64,000 nt of DNA from Notospermus geniculatus (GCA_002633025.1 NMRB01000830.1:1-64000); one strand, 5' to 3'; shown: positions 21,115 through 31,871, counted from the stretch's first letter. Notes: generated from the sequence alone by a model not told the origin. A program made the numbers and translations.

Positions 21115-21374
21115 TAATGCTCCAATCACACTGAGCTATAATAGTTCCCACGTGACGTTCTGGAAAATGTTGTCGAACGGGCTCAAACTGTCTGCGAACG
21201 GAGTGGACGCAGTGGCAACTTTTTACAGTCTTTTTACGAACTTCATGGACGGGAAGGGTGCTCCAGAACATCGAGGCATTATTTGGCCAAGGGTTACACG
21301 TTCTAGCCCGTTTTACGATTTTTTTAGGACGAGGCAGGACGTTTTGAGAACTACTTCAGTGTGACAGGCCCTTT
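21115..21374. repeat. About 250-bp MITE, ATCACACTGA family, copy 1
   Basis: The inverted ends are AATCACACTGAGCT and the complement of TCAGTGTGA. The interior carries TTTTTACAGTCTTTTTACGAAC. Copies at 35390-35642 and 36101-36353 are in the opposite orientation. Confidence 0.8.
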
Positions 21375-22194
21375 ATGAACTCTATTTCTCTCCGATTTGT
21401 TGTCCACCAAAATCGTATGTATTTTCTAACAGTGTCAACAGAAACAAGAGTATTAAAGAAATATATATGTGAATAATTTTTTTGGCATTCTGTATACATG
21501 TACAAAGAAAATTCGAAACTTCTACCTCGTATCCAGGCGACCTTTGTATAACTCAATAGTGTTTCCGCCAGTGGGGACTGAGGGTACTAAGTTAGCACCC
21601 TCAAAGGAACAAAACGGACCATATTCTTTAATTTCATTGGGGGTTTGCTGATTTTGAAAAAAAAACAGTACCCTCCAAATATTTTCTGGCAGAAACCCTG
21701 CTCAACAGATTGCTGTGCTAGACATCGGCTGCTAGACCACGTGTTGAAAATGGGTCCGTCAATTTGTTCATTTTGATTAACAAATGAACATCGCAAGGTA
21801 GTGATATCTGACGATAATAATCAAAATTAGGCGCATGACTTCAGTGGTAAGAACACTGAACAACTGAGTGTACGCTAAAACTGCATTTAGCCTACTGGCA
21901 CACGGATCCGGTACGACTCCGGTCTGTCAAAAAATCGATCAAATATACTTCCGTCAATTCTAAGACTGAAAATAACAAAAGTATTTGGAATTATGTCTTT
22001 ACCGTTATTTGCACGTTTTCCTGAAAATGGCTCACTTCTGCGTTGTCGTATCCGGAAAATTACATGTAGGCGCAAAAGGACTGGGGCATCGGTCCGACCG
22101 GCTCCATGTGAAAGTAAATACAGCTTTACATTGTCGTATGCCCAACAGGTTGCGAAAACCAACAATTATTACATCCTTTGATGACACATTACAT

Positions 22195-22237
22195 GTACAC
22201 ACGCACACACACACACACGCACACACACACACACACA
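22195..22237. repeat. (CA)n microsatellite
   Basis: A CA/CG-interrupted dinucleotide tract of about 40 bases. Confidence 0.95.
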
Positions 22238-22443
22238 TAAGGCGTAAATGACGCAGATTCCTATACACAGGTTGTTGCAGGAGTGAATACAATGTACATT
22301 GTACATGAAATATGTTTGCTTAACTTGTCATTTTTGTGTTTTATCCACTGTTGTTGTGCGTCATCATCCCCCGGTAGATACTGAGCGCCGACTTTCCTAC
22401 GGAGCCAAAAACTTCTTTGGGAGAAAAACCACGCTACTTTTCT

Positions 22444-22765
22444 CACTGTTAGAAATTATTTATTTTACAGCAGTAATTTTGCAGTAATTTTACAGAAATT
22501 GCCTGCAGCAGATTCCCCAGCACTTTCTGTAAATTTACATAATTTTGATTCATGTTTTCCTGTATTGGTTGGACTCCATTGGACATCCCATTATGATGCC
22601 TTCTGAGAGCAGTATGAAAATATAATTTGGTCAGCCTCCAGTCAAGTCTCTGTTGACAATTATTTAAGTCTGTACTTTTACAGATCAAGTCTGTAGTTTT
22701 ACAGATCCGTCCTGGGGACTCTGCTGCACAGATTTTCTGTAAAATCTTCTGTTATTTCTAACAGT
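22444..22765. repeat. MITE-like element, CACTGTTAGAAAT ends
   Basis: The left end CACTGTTAGAAAT and right end ATTTCTAACAGTG are inverted repeats, with many TTTACAG motifs inside. It ends 16 bases from the stop of the first coiled-coil gene. A minus-strand AATAAA at 22459-22464 could serve that gene as a polyadenylation signal (speculative). A looser relative lies at 25737-25954. Confidence 0.7.
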
Positions 22766-22780
22766 GCTTGCGATGTCCAG

Positions 22781-24556
22781 TTACACTTCTTCGACCGACC
22801 CTTCGAGGTTTTCTTCAGTCAGCTGTTTAGCATCCCCTGTAGAAGCTGAGCGCCGACGTCCTCTTGAGGATCCTAAACTTAGTTTACGGAAAGGCCCGGG
22901 CTTCTTCTCTTGTAGTGAAGTATTAGACTTCTCCACCCGACCTTTACCCGAGCCTAAACTAAGTCTGCGGAGAAAATTCGGCTTTTTCTCCTTTGGTGAA
23001 GTACTCAACTTCTCCAAGGAATCGAGTCTCTCGTCCAAACTCGCAATCCTTTTGTCCTTCTCATCCAACTGGCCCTCCAGATTTTTTATCTTTCCTTCCA
23101 GCTCACGTTTCTGCTGAGTCAGCTTTTCACAGTACTCCCTCGAAGCCTCCTTCTCTTGTTTAAACCTTTCCCTTTCGACTTCTAATGCCCTTGTGTGTTC
23201 GTCTTTAAGTGTGGTTACCTTGCGGTGGTGCTGACCAGTAATTTCTTTAATCTCATCCTTGGCTTTCTCAACCTTGTCTAGAATTTGCTTATTCAAGCGC
23301 GAGTTCTCGGTCTCTGAAGTGTCCATCCTTTGCTGCAGATAAACGATTTGATCCCGGAGATCTTTTGCTGACTGTTCGTGCTGCCGCTCTGTGGTTTCTG
23401 CTCTTTTCATTGCTGCCGTCTTTTCGTTCTCCAGCTCCGCCTTCGCATCACTCACCTTCTCTGTCAACTGCTGGCACATGGTATGCTTGGCTTCCAAAGA
23501 CCGCTGTAAGTCGCTGATCATTGCACTGGCTTGATGTAACTTCTGTAGCCTGGACTTCTGTCTTCCTTCAAACTCATCTCTCTCCGTCTGTTGATCTTTC
23601 TTCATGCCATCTATGGCTGCTTCCAGTGCCTTCTTTTCTTGTTCAAGGTCCCTGATTTCTCCATCATACTTTTTCCTCATCTTATCATTTTGACGTCCCT
23701 TTGATTCCTTCAAATCATTTTTCAGCTGCTGTATTTCCTCTTCGTACTTCGTCTTCTGCCGTTCCAATTTTTCCTCAGCTTTTTTCTCACGGTTGATGAA
23801 GGACTCTAAGGCAGGACGAAGTGTGTCATCCGGGGACACTTCAATCTTCCTCCTCAGAATGCTTTCCAATTCCTCTTTCGCTTCAGTCAATTTCTTCATA
23901 TCATCTTTGTATCTGTCATCAAGTTCCTTGTATCTGTCTTTCAGGCGACGGCACTCTTCGTCATGCTGCGACTTCAACCTTTCTTCAACTTCGCCAACCC
24001 TACTCTTCACCTCTTCTTTATTTGCAGCAGTCATTTCCTGAACACGCTTCTCAATCTCGCGCCGGTTAGCTTTATTCGAACTCCTCAATTTCTCATGTAG
24101 ATGATCCACCTCTTGTTGCAGTGCCTCGGTCTCCCTCAGGCGCTGTTCCTCTTTCTCCTTTTCAGCTTCAATTCGCTCCCTCTGCATCTTGTCCCTCTGG
24201 GTGTCAAGAGCTGCCACTTTTTCCGCCCTTAACTTCTCTTCCATTGCTACCATCGCCTGTTCATTCTTCGCCATTTCCGCCTTCAGTTTGTCTATCGTTT
24301 CATTTGCTCGCTGTTCCCTGGCTAAGAATTCGTTCCTTTCCTTTTCACGGCCCTTTTTCTCAGACTCAAGCTCCTGCCGAAATATCTCGTACCCGTCCTC
24401 AAAGTTGCCTCCGTTTGCGGGATCCCCAGACATGCATCCGTCGAATTCTGAGGCAGAATCCGTCCCGCGGACATCTTCCCCATTTCCGTCATGCATCAGG
24501 TCGTCGGCGCAATCTGAAATGCGACTGTCATTTTCCTCCCCGCCAAATTCCGCCAT
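22781..24556 (-). CDS. Coiled-coil protein, paralogue 1 (591 residues)
   Basis: A single coding exon starts at MAEFGGEEND (24556). A 5'-UTR acceptor (minus-strand TTATGTTATTTCAG) puts the exon edge at 24602. The first ~60 residues are acidic. Residues ~60-520 form an almost unbroken charged coiled coil (EKERNEFLAREQRANETI, RLKDRYKELDDRYKDD). The tail is basic and repeats EKKP...RRLSLGSGKGR / RKLSLGSSRGRRR, good RxxS phosphorylation sites. It has no signal peptide or membrane segment, so a cytoplasmic or nuclear structural or adaptor role is plausible. I do not recognise a named family. The paralogues at 29380-30753 and 39109-40842 share the architecture. A candidate promoter/first exon is at 28142-28645, about 3.5 kb upstream. 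Confidence 0.85.
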   Translation of the reverse strand: MAEFGGEENDSRISDCADDLMHDGNGEDVRGTDSASEFDGCMSGDPANGGNFEDGYEIFRQELESEKKGREKERNEFLAREQRANETIDKLKAEMAKNEQAMVAMEEKLRAEKVAALDTQRDKMQRERIEAEKEKEEQRLRETEALQQEVDHLHEKLRSSNKANRREIEKRVQEMTAANKEEVKSRVGEVEERLKSQHDEECRRLKDRYKELDDRYKDDMKKLTEAKEELESILRRKIEVSPDDTLRPALESFINREKKAEEKLERQKTKYEEEIQQLKNDLKESKGRQNDKMRKKYDGEIRDLEQEKKALEAAIDGMKKDQQTERDEFEGRQKSRLQKLHQASAMISDLQRSLEAKHTMCQQLTEKVSDAKAELENEKTAAMKRAETTERQHEQSAKDLRDQIVYLQQRMDTSETENSRLNKQILDKVEKAKDEIKEITGQHHRKVTTLKDEHTRALEVERERFKQEKEASREYCEKLTQQKRELEGKIKNLEGQLDEKDKRIASLDERLDSLEKLSTSPKEKKPNFLRRLSLGSGKGRVEKSNTSLQEKKPGPFRKLSLGSSRGRRRSASTGDAKQLTEENLEGSVEEV

Positions 24557-24602
24557 TTGGGCTTCGACGTTTGCCGTTCTCGTTGGTTATGCCTGGACAA
24601 CT

Positions 24603-24604
24603 CT
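24603..24604 (-). promoter_or_regulatory. Splice acceptor in the 5' UTR of coiled-coil gene 1
   Basis: Minus strand TTTATGTTATTTCAG followed by AGTTGTCC. The same position in paralogues 2 (30799-30800) and 3 (40865-40866) also has a T-rich tract ending TTTCAG then AG. Confidence 0.7.
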
Positions 24605-24654
24605 GAAATAACATAAACAACATGACGTAAAGCCATCTGTCGTGCGAGCAAAGG

Positions 24655-25192
24655 TAATGAAATGGTCCATGGACCATGCATGCTCACCTGGGGGAATGTA
24701 CTATGCAGAACAACGAACAACAAGTGTCAAGTTGATATGTTCCAGTGAAACATAGAACATTTTTTGTGGTATTGTTCAGGAGTTATTGCACTTTTTGTGT
24801 TTTCAGTTTTGGCCACCTTTTGGCCAAGCAACAATCGAATAGGATCGAAACTTGGTGTCATAGGTCATCAAACCTATGGGTATACACGTACACGTATGTA
24901 CGATGTTTCAGGTCAATAGGCCCAGCGGTTATAAGAAACGTGCCCTGGTAAGGGTAGATTCATACTTCTCATACAAGCGAAAAGTGCAAAACGCCAAGTA
25001 TGAATTGGCCTTAATGGGCGACGACGACGGACGCTTCACCACGACATTGGGTCATATGAATAAAGACTAGCAAATGCTTTTACTTCAGATTTGTACAGCA
25101 CTGTCCAGTGCATTTGTGTTGCAAAATTCAAGTAAAAGCATTTACTAGTCTTTATTCATATGACCGAACAGCTCACCCCAGTGAGCTATGAA
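24655..25192. repeat. GCTCACC-type repeat in the 5' intron of coiled-coil gene 1, with two insertions
   Basis: It starts at ATGAAATGGTCCATGGACCA and ends CAGTGAGCTATGAAAA. It is interrupted by a ~64-bp TTCATACTT...AAGTATGAA element (about 24950-25013) and by the CATATGAATAAA MITE at 25049-25165. The start of the same repeat sits at the same place before paralogue 2 (about 30855). Confidence 0.7.
25049..25165. repeat. MITE-like element, CATATGAATAAA family, copy 2
   Basis: GGTCATATGAATAAAGACTA is inverted at TAGTCTTTATTCATATGACC, with GCAAATGCTTTTACTT inside each arm. Confidence 0.85.
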
Positions 25193-26190
25193 AATGGTGA
25201 AGGCTGCTGATTAGAAACTGATAGTCAGCAGTGGCAGCATATTGGTGTCACTAGTTGACTGAATTGAATCGAATGCTTCAATCTGTCCGACAACTTCAGA
25301 TTGAGCTCACCGAACTCACGAAGCTCATTCACCACACCGCGTGAATAGTTCAGCGGCAGACAGCATACGCCGAGTCGTGGCTTGACCCCGTATCGAATCT
25401 GTCTCCTCGATACGGCCACGAGTCGGAATGGTTGCTACCACTGCATCAACGTATTGACCGTTGAGATGTGTACTAGGCCTACGTATGGATCGGTGACTTT
25501 CATCCAGATATCATGTAGCTGTTCCGTCCTTGGCACAAAACGGCTGACCAGTTGCCCCACCACAGAAAGAACCAACTGCGTTGCAAACACGTGTGAGGAA
25601 TACGTTTCAGGAAGCCATATCTCTGATAGATGAGTGCAACCGGGGAGTGCAACTTCGTAATTAGGTCATTGCCGTGGAAAATGCGCGCGTGCGCAGTTTG
25701 CCGTTTTGACAGTCAGCCCTTCACTGGCAGCTGAGTAACACAGCACTTTTCTGTATTTTGACAGCAACCGTTTACTGTATTTTGACAGCAAAATTGTATA
25801 AATTCTACAACAAATGCTGTCTTTAGAACTGAGAAACTGTAATCTTGCTGTTAAATTCCAGTGAAAAAAACAGCAGTTTGCAGTGAAATGAATTTTACAG
25901 CAACCATCATGCAGTGAAAATTCTGCTGTAAATTTACAGATATTTTTAACAGTGTTCGTTGACAGGCAATCCTTCGTTGAAAGCCATTTAAAACATCACT
26001 TCCCTGTTGGCAAGTCAAAACGGCTACTGCGCATACGTGCGCTTCCGAGAAATCTCCATGACGATGACCTAGTTGCGAAAGATCAATATGTGATCCAATC
26101 AGAGATGAGGAGACCGATACAAAGCACCGCCGACCCAGTTACCGGGAATTACATATTGCGTGTGGGTCAGTACCCAGAACCAAATTGATT

Positions 26191-26693
26191 AAAGGGAGAC
26201 TCCACTGATTGTGTGAAATTCTGAATTTTTGAAATATCATTGATACATTCAAATTCATTGATATCTGCAACATGTCAGATTTTTTAAAAATCAGCAAACT
26301 CATCATTTTAAAGGAGCACGGTATTGTCACTTTTTCTCGACAGCCGGCGCCACTGCGCCACTCTCCAACCCAGGGACTAACTGCGTTTCTGCGAATGACC
26401 CGATTTACTGCGTACATTTTGTAATGCATTTTTGTAGTTCGTCTTACTGCCGCTAGGTGGCTCCCTCTACGTCGGCATTCAAATAACGCATTTGAGATCC
26501 AATACCGTGCTCCTTTAAGTATTTTAATTGAATCCCAAGGGGATGATCATTGCACAGCACATGTGATGTCATACATGTATGTGCTCAATGCATATTTATG
26601 AAGGAACAACCAATAGGATTAGGCAGTCACAGTATTAGCTCATTCACTATACAAAGGTTGTCACCCTGTTAACACAGGTGACATCACAATTCA
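26191..26693. mobile_element. TTAA-target element, AGGGAGACTCCACT family, cut by the assembly gap
   Basis: The left end follows GATTAA. The body matches the full copies 37699-38041 and 38435-38777, but the right end is lost in the N block. It carries the nested element above. Confidence 0.8.
26312..26514. mobile_element. TTAA-target element, AGGAGCACGGTATTG family, copy 1 (nested)
   Basis: TTAA occurs at 26308-26311 and 26515-26518. The inverted ends are AGGAGCACGGTATTG and CAATACCGTGCTCCT. It splits an AGGGAGACTCCACT element that starts at 26191. Other copies are at 50130-50334 and 54986-55195. Confidence 0.88.
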
Positions 26694-27275
26694 NNNNNNN
26701 NNNNNNNNNNNNNNNNNNNNNNNNNNNNNNNNNNNNNNNNNNNNNNNNNNNNNNNNNNNNNNNNNNNNNNNNNNNNNNNNNNNNNNNNNNNNNNNNNNNN
26801 NNNNNNNNNNNNNNNNNNNNNNNNNNNNNNNNNNNNNNNNNNNNNNNNNNNNNNNNNNNNNNNNNNNNNNNNNNNNNNNNNNNNNNNNNNNNNNNNNNNN
26901 NNNNNNNNNNNNNNNNNNNNNNNNNNNNNNNNNNNNNNNNNNNNNNNNNNNNNNNNNNNNNNNNNNNNNNNNNNNNNNNNNNNNNNNNNNNNNNNNNNNN
27001 NNNNNNNNNNNNNNNNNNNNNNNNNNNNNNNNNNNNNNNNNNNNNNNNNNNNNNNNNNNNNNNNNNNNNNNNNNNNNNNNNNNNNNNNNNNNNNNNNNNN
27101 NNNNNNNNNNNNNNNNNNNNNNNNNNNNNNNNNNNNNNNNNNNNNNNNNNNNNNNNNNNNNNNNNNNNNNNNNNNNNNNNNNNNNNNNNNNNNNNNNNNN
27201 NNNNNNNNNNNNNNNNNNNNNNNNNNNNNNNNNNNNNNNNNNNNNNNNNNNNNNNNNNNNNNNNNNNNNNNNNNN
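26694..27275. other. Assembly gap (run of N)
   Basis: 582 unresolved bases. The open frame that appears to cross it has no meaning. Confidence 1.
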
Positions 27276-27659
27276 CGGGTCTAATAGACCCGGGGATGAA
27301 AAGTCCGGGCTTTTTGAACCCTCCGATTTCGAAGGGTTTTTGGAGGGCTTAATTTAGACCCGCGTCTCCTGCGGGTTTTTTAAGTAGTGTAGACGCAATA
27401 GACCCGGGCTTTGTCTATTTCTTGAACACCGCGACAGGCGGCGTGTCTTGTGGGCATGCGCGGTAAAAAGCCAGCACTCCAATTTAGCGCCTCCTCTTCG
27501 TGCAGAGTGCGTGCCAGTAGCGACCCTATCGCCGGGCGTAGCAATTAAGTTCAGCTAGATTTTAGTAGTGTAGACGCTCGCCGGGTCTCAGGCGGGTTTT
27601 TTGCAGGCCCGGGCTTGACACGGGCTCAAAAAGCCCGGGGATTTCTATGTAGTGTAACC
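27276..27659. repeat. Partial element with CCCGGGCTTTTTGA / GTAGTGTAACC ends
   Basis: CCCGGG-rich hairpins and the right end AAGCCCGGGGATTTCTATGT plus AGTGTAACC match, inverted, the element at 58445-58808. The left part is inside the N gap. Confidence 0.65.
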
Positions 27660-27661
27660 AC

Positions 27662-27802
27662 AGCTTCATAAACATACTTAAGTCAAAGTATGATACTTAT
27701 CTTTTGTGTTGAACAAAGGATAAGTGTCACACTTAGACTTAGTTTTATGAATATGGGTCCAGGACCCATATTCATAAAACTACTTAAGTCTGAGTGTGAC
27801 AC
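27662..27802. repeat. CATATTCATAAAC MITE, one full copy and one truncated
   Basis: The full copy is 27662-27760; the adjoining half copy is 27761-27802. Same family as the cluster at 10192-11013. Confidence 0.8.
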
Positions 27803-28141
27803 CTGGCTGGAATGGCTGGAATCGGAGGCTCAAGGCCTAGGCTGGCCTGGATTGAAACGCAACTGATTAATTGAAGCCTAAAATCCATTTCTACCCTGTA
27901 TGAGGCCACAAACAGAATTGGATCAGACAAGGGTCAGTTTCACCCTAAGCCTTATAACCAACTATTCATTCCAGTGTGGGGTTGTGATTGGAGTAGCGAT
28001 TCCACCCATTCAGCATAATACTTGTTACGTTTTATTCACTCCCATTTCGATTGTGGGTGTGCTTATGAACAACATAATGAACCGGTGGTTTAAACTCGAG
28101 TTTACAGTAAAAACGAATGTGATATGGAGTAGTCAACTCAC

Positions 28142-28645
28142 CTAACTTTACAGTAAGGCAAAGATTCCTCTGTTTGGTCAATACAACTTGCTCCCAGAAA
28201 GGATTTCAATGTATATGAAGCTAGGCAATAAACATCTCTTGCTTTCACTTTGTCCGTGACTTCCCCCAGTCGACTCCAATCTCTCTGTGACCGTGGACAG
28301 TAGCGGTGAGTCAAGTGTCCTGCGATGGTCTTTTCCACTTGGAAATGCACCAACAGAAATCCCATCAATTTCCCACCAGACGACCAATTCTGAATTTCCT
28401 GGTAAACAGATTACGTGGTCACGATACTATCATTAGGATGACTTGTATGGCAATTGTCAGGGAGGCCTTTTATCTGCATGCATACAGTTACATGTATTTA
28501 TTGGCCGATATTCTTCATTGACCGGGATTGTACTGAGGCACGTGCGTGTCGCGGAGATATCATCTAATCAAGGGAAATTTTACTTTGAATTTTTAGACTG
28601 TGTAGGCGTACTTTCTTTATTGAATTTTACCGTTCCATTCTGTAG
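28142..28645 (-). promoter_or_regulatory. Conserved upstream module A: candidate promoter and 5'-UTR exon of coiled-coil gene 1
   Basis: On the minus strand the module ends AAGTTAG then GTGAGTTGAC (donor 28141-28140). It aligns with modules at 31872, 43163 and 44698. Shared blocks, plus strand: CTTGCTCC, TTTCACTTTGTCCGTGA, GTCTTTTCCACTTGGAAAT, TTTCCTGGTAAACAGATT. It lies about 3.5 kb upstream of coiled-coil gene 1, whose exon begins with an acceptor. No convincing conserved reading frame. Confidence 0.6.
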
Positions 28646-29179
28646 TCTGTAATATTGTGTGGTGTGCTGATTCTGAACTCGCGCGCAGTTTATGACTTCT
28701 ACACACACCGCTCAAAAATATTGCAACACAGGTTTTTTCTTAATTTCTCGGTGGTCAGTCATCAATGTTTGATTCCCAAATTACACGTACAAAAAAAAGT
28801 CATGTATCAGGTGCTGCAATACGATAACCACGAGGCTCGTGTAAACACAGCTTTACGAAACACTCGACGCGTCCATCTTGTCCAAACAAGGCTATCGACT
28901 CCGTATGAACTCCGTCTTTAGCCTTGTCGGAATCGTGTCATCTTTTCCGTTAATGCATAAATTATTAATGAACCTGACCCCTACTTGACCCCGCCTCCGA
29001 GCCAATCAGAACTTGCGAAACAAATCACCGTTGGACACTTTCTTTGTTCTTCACGCTTGAATTTGTAACACGGATTTTGATTGGCGCGTCGATTTTCCTT
29101 CGCGCCCCGATGATTGGCTGAGGCTTTCACCACCTCAGAAACGGGAAATGTGGTGGATTCGAACCAGGCTAGATGGCCG

Positions 29180-30798
29180 TCAGGCCAGATAGACTGGTGA
29201 GAACCAGATGGACGCGTCCAACGCATCCTCCAGTTCCTTGATCTTGCGATTTTTCAAATCCAATTGACCCTCGAGGACTTCGAATTTCCTTTCAACCTTC
29301 TGTTCCTGCTGAACATGTTTCTGAATCAGCGTTTCACAATAAGCACTATGTGAAGCCCCGAGTTCTTGTTTACACCTATTTAGTTCAGTTTGTAATGTCT
29401 TCGTGTGGTTATCTTTACAGTTATCTCACGTTGGTGCTGGTCAGAAATTTCTTTCGCCTCATCGTTGGCTTTCTTCACTTCGTTGAGAATTTTCTCGTTC
29501 AATCGGGCGTTCTCTGTATTCGATTCAGCCAATTTCTGCTTCAGGTCAGCAATTTTATCCTGGAACAAATTTGTGATCCGTTCGTGCTGAGTCTCTGTAT
29601 TTTCCACTCTTCTCATTGCTTCCGTCTTTTCGTTCTCCAGTTCCGCCTTCACATCACTCACCTTCTCCGTCAACTGCTGGCACGTTGCACTCTTGGCTTC
29701 CAAAGACCGCTGTAAGTCCCTGATCCTTGCATCACGTTGATGTAATTTCTGCAGCCATGACTTCTGTCTTCCGTCAAAATCCTCTCTCGCGGCCTGTTGA
29801 TCTTTCTTCATGCCATCTATGGTTGTTTTTAGCGCCTCCGTTTCTTGTAGAAGGTCCCTTATTTTTCCCTCGTATTTTTCCCTCATCTTATCATTTTGAC
29901 TTCGCTTTGATTCTTTCAAATCATTTTTCAGTTGCTGTATTTCCTTTTTGTACTCCATCTTTTGCCGTTCCCATTTTTCCTGTGATTTTTTCTCATCGTT
30001 TTTGAAGGACTCTAAGGCACGTTGAAGAAGTGTGTCATTCGGGGATATTTCAACCGTCCTCTTGAGACTGCCTTCCAATTCCTCCTTCGCTTCAATCAAT
30101 TTCTTCACTTCATCTTTGTTTTTGTCTTCAAGTTCCCTGTATCTGTCTTTCAGGCGACGGCACTCTTCGTCATGCTGCGACTTCAACCTTTCTTCAGCTT
30201 TGCCAACCTTTCTTCGCACCTTTTCTTGATTTGCAGCAGTCATTTCCTGAATCTCGCGCCGGCTAGCTTCTTTCGTACTCCACAGTTCCTCACGTAGATA
30301 CTCCACCTCTCGTTGCAGTCCCTCGGTCTCCCTCAGGCGCTGATCCTCTTTCGCCTTCACAGCTTCAGTTTGCTCCCCCTGCATCTTGTCCCTGAGAGCG
30401 TTAATAGCTGCCACGTTTTCCGCCCTTAACTTCTCTTCCATTGCTACCAACGCCTGGTCCTTTGTCGCCATTTCCTCCTTCAGTTGGCCTATCGTTTCAT
30501 TTGCTCGCTGTTCCCTGGCTAAGAATTCGTTCCGTTCCTTTTCACGGCCCTTTTTCTCAGATTCAAGCTCCTGCCGGAATATCTCGTAACTGTCGTCAAA
30601 GTTGCCTCCGTTTCCGGGATCCCCATACACGCATCCGTCGAATTCTGAGGCAGAATCCGTCCCTCGGACGTCATCCCCATTTCCGTCATGCATCAGGTCG
30701 TCGGCGCAATCTGAAATGCGACTGTCATTTTCCTCCCCGCCAAATTCCGCCATTTGGGCTTCGACTCTGCCGTCCTCGTTGGTTATTCCTCGACTGCT
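29180..30798 (-). pseudogene. Coiled-coil protein, paralogue 2, frameshifted and with a replaced 3' end
   Basis: The exon edge is at 30798 after a CGTTTCAG acceptor. Translation starts at MAEFGGEEND (30753) and runs 457 residues to a stop at 29380. The N-terminal half is almost identical to paralogue 1. Around 29408-29422 four bases are missing relative to paralogue 3, shifting the frame. Beyond it the homologous tail (ELNRCKQEL, YCETLIQKHVQQE, KELEDALDAS) stays open in the other frame to 29216, then unrelated sequence leads to a stop at 29180-29182. The basic C-terminal tail is missing. A shortened protein is still possible. Candidate promoter/first exon: module B at 31872. Confidence 0.8.
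29380..30753 (-). CDS. Open part of coiled-coil paralogue 2 (457 residues)
   Basis: This is the readable frame within the preceding entry, from Met 30753 down to 29380. Longer readings starting at 30951 run through the acceptor and a GCTCACC repeat and are not believed. Confidence 0.6.
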   Translation of the reverse strand: MAEFGGEENDSRISDCADDLMHDGNGDDVRGTDSASEFDGCVYGDPGNGGNFDDSYEIFRQELESEKKGREKERNEFLAREQRANETIGQLKEEMATKDQALVAMEEKLRAENVAAINALRDKMQGEQTEAVKAKEDQRLRETEGLQREVEYLREELWSTKEASRREIQEMTAANQEKVRRKVGKAEERLKSQHDEECRRLKDRYRELEDKNKDEVKKLIEAKEELEGSLKRTVEISPNDTLLQRALESFKNDEKKSQEKWERQKMEYKKEIQQLKNDLKESKRSQNDKMREKYEGKIRDLLQETEALKTTIDGMKKDQQAAREDFDGRQKSWLQKLHQRDARIRDLQRSLEAKSATCQQLTEKVSDVKAELENEKTEAMRRVENTETQHERITNLFQDKIADLKQKLAESNTENARLNEKILNEVKKANDEAKEISDQHQREITVKITTRRHYKLN

Positions 30799-30852
30799 CT
30801 GAAACGAAATGACATAAACATGACGTAAAGTCATCTGTCGTGCGAGTAAAAG

Positions 30853-30915
30853 GTAATGAAATGGTCCATGGACCATGTGCTCACCTGGGTAAATGTACCA
30901 GAAGAACGAACAAGT
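30853..30915. repeat. Start of a GCTCACC-type repeat upstream of paralogue 2
   Basis: ATGAAATGGTCCATGGACCA and the flank CATCTGTCGTGCGAG match 24630-24720, so the insertion predates the duplication of genes 1 and 2. Confidence 0.7.
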
Positions 30916-30988
30916 GCCATACCAGGTTAATAGTATGGTATACGTATTCATGGTATTATGTGTAAAAACGAACGTTCGAATGTGATAT

Positions 30989-31698
30989 TAGGGAGGTTTC
31001 GAAACCAAACGACAATCATATCCGTAACCGACAACGCAAAAATGTGACGTCATATGCAAATTCCCAACCGGTCGAACGTAAGGTCGAAAACGACGGGAAA
31101 AATAGGTCAGACACCTTTGTTCTGTATGGCGCGTTGAACTTGTTGAATGTGCATTATGAAAATGACGTAAAATGCCGTTTCACTTGGGAAATCTTTGCAT
31201 GATTAATGCGTCCAGGCTGACCAGATTACATGTTACATTAGTATAACTATCGTTCAAACAGTGTTGTAATTCAATTGTCGTAATGAACACACGCTAAATC
31301 AGGGTATTTGACGTTGGCCCGAGCCCGGCCAAACGACTTCCCAGATCATGGCGTTCAATATGCCACAAACAACTACACCAAGAAAAAGCAGCCTACCGTA
31401 AACACACTTTTGCTCAGGAAGGTTTCGCCCTGTGATGTAATCAGTTGCAAGCATGGTTGTACAATAGGCCTACTTACAAAAGATCGGTGGGAAATCAGAC
31501 ATGGAATGCTACCACTGTTAAACCACGATGGGAATAGTGCCAAAATATCCTTTGTATTTTGACCGATTTTACCGTTTACGTTCACGTCCGCGAGTTGCAT
31601 CATCATCGAAACATACATAACGTTATTTACTCGAACGAACGATAAACTGTCGTTGTCGTACACGTTTACGTTTGTCGTTTGGTTTCGAAACCTCCCTA
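30989..31698. repeat. 710-bp inverted-repeat element, TAGGGAGGTTTCGAAACC ends
   Basis: TAGGGAGGTTTCGAAACCAA is inverted at 31698. A truncated relative starts at 42524. The element at 54182-54611 has similar ends (TAGGGAGGTTTCGCAAACC). Confidence 0.75.
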
Positions 31699-31844
31699 TT
31701 AAGAAACCAGACGTTAACATTAACGCTAACGTTAATGACATCATTTTGACGTCACATCGAAAGAATCTGTTGCATTTCTTCTGGGGGTGACGTCATTTTG
31801 ACGTAATTAGCGGTATCGTTAGCGTTAACGTTTGGTTTCTTAAA
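31699..31844. repeat. Foldback, TTAAGAAACCAGACGTTAAC ends
   Basis: The left arm TTAAGAAACCAGACGTTAAC is inverted in GTTAACGTTTGGTTTCTTAA. The arms are rich in AACGTTAACGCTAACG. It abuts the preceding element. Confidence 0.7.
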
Positions 31845-31871
31845 CTCACTAATATAGAGTAGTCAACTCAC

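Larger units (their letters stand above)
18107..22780. other. Repeat-rich spacer between TCAF-like gene 2 and coiled-coil gene 1
   Basis: It holds the elements listed above plus a C13 tract near 21046. Positions 19406-20017, 20064-20400, 20717-21045 and 21375-22194 show no gene or element that I can support. Confidence 0.45.

Noticed and set aside
24121-24611. Plus-strand open frames over coiled-coil genes (also near 30386-30812 and 39639-40329)
   Set aside because: They mirror biased coding sequence of the opposite strand; composition is Ser/Pro/Phe-rich shadow type, with no domain.
25952-26188. Open frame of 78 codons near 26 kb
   Set aside because: It starts at a repeat edge with no splice context, and no family resemblance was recognised.
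26678-27352. Open frame of 224 codons
   Set aside because: It runs almost entirely through the N block; there is no sequence to read.
28138-28368. Small proteins encoded by the conserved upstream modules (also 31971-32198 and 44814-45101)
   Set aside because: Frames differ between modules and are interrupted by indels not in multiples of three; nucleotide blocks, not codons, are conserved.
30754-30951. N-terminal extension of coiled-coil paralogue 2 (66 codons)
   Set aside because: It crosses a conserved splice acceptor and the end of a dispersed repeat; paralogues start at the same internal Met.
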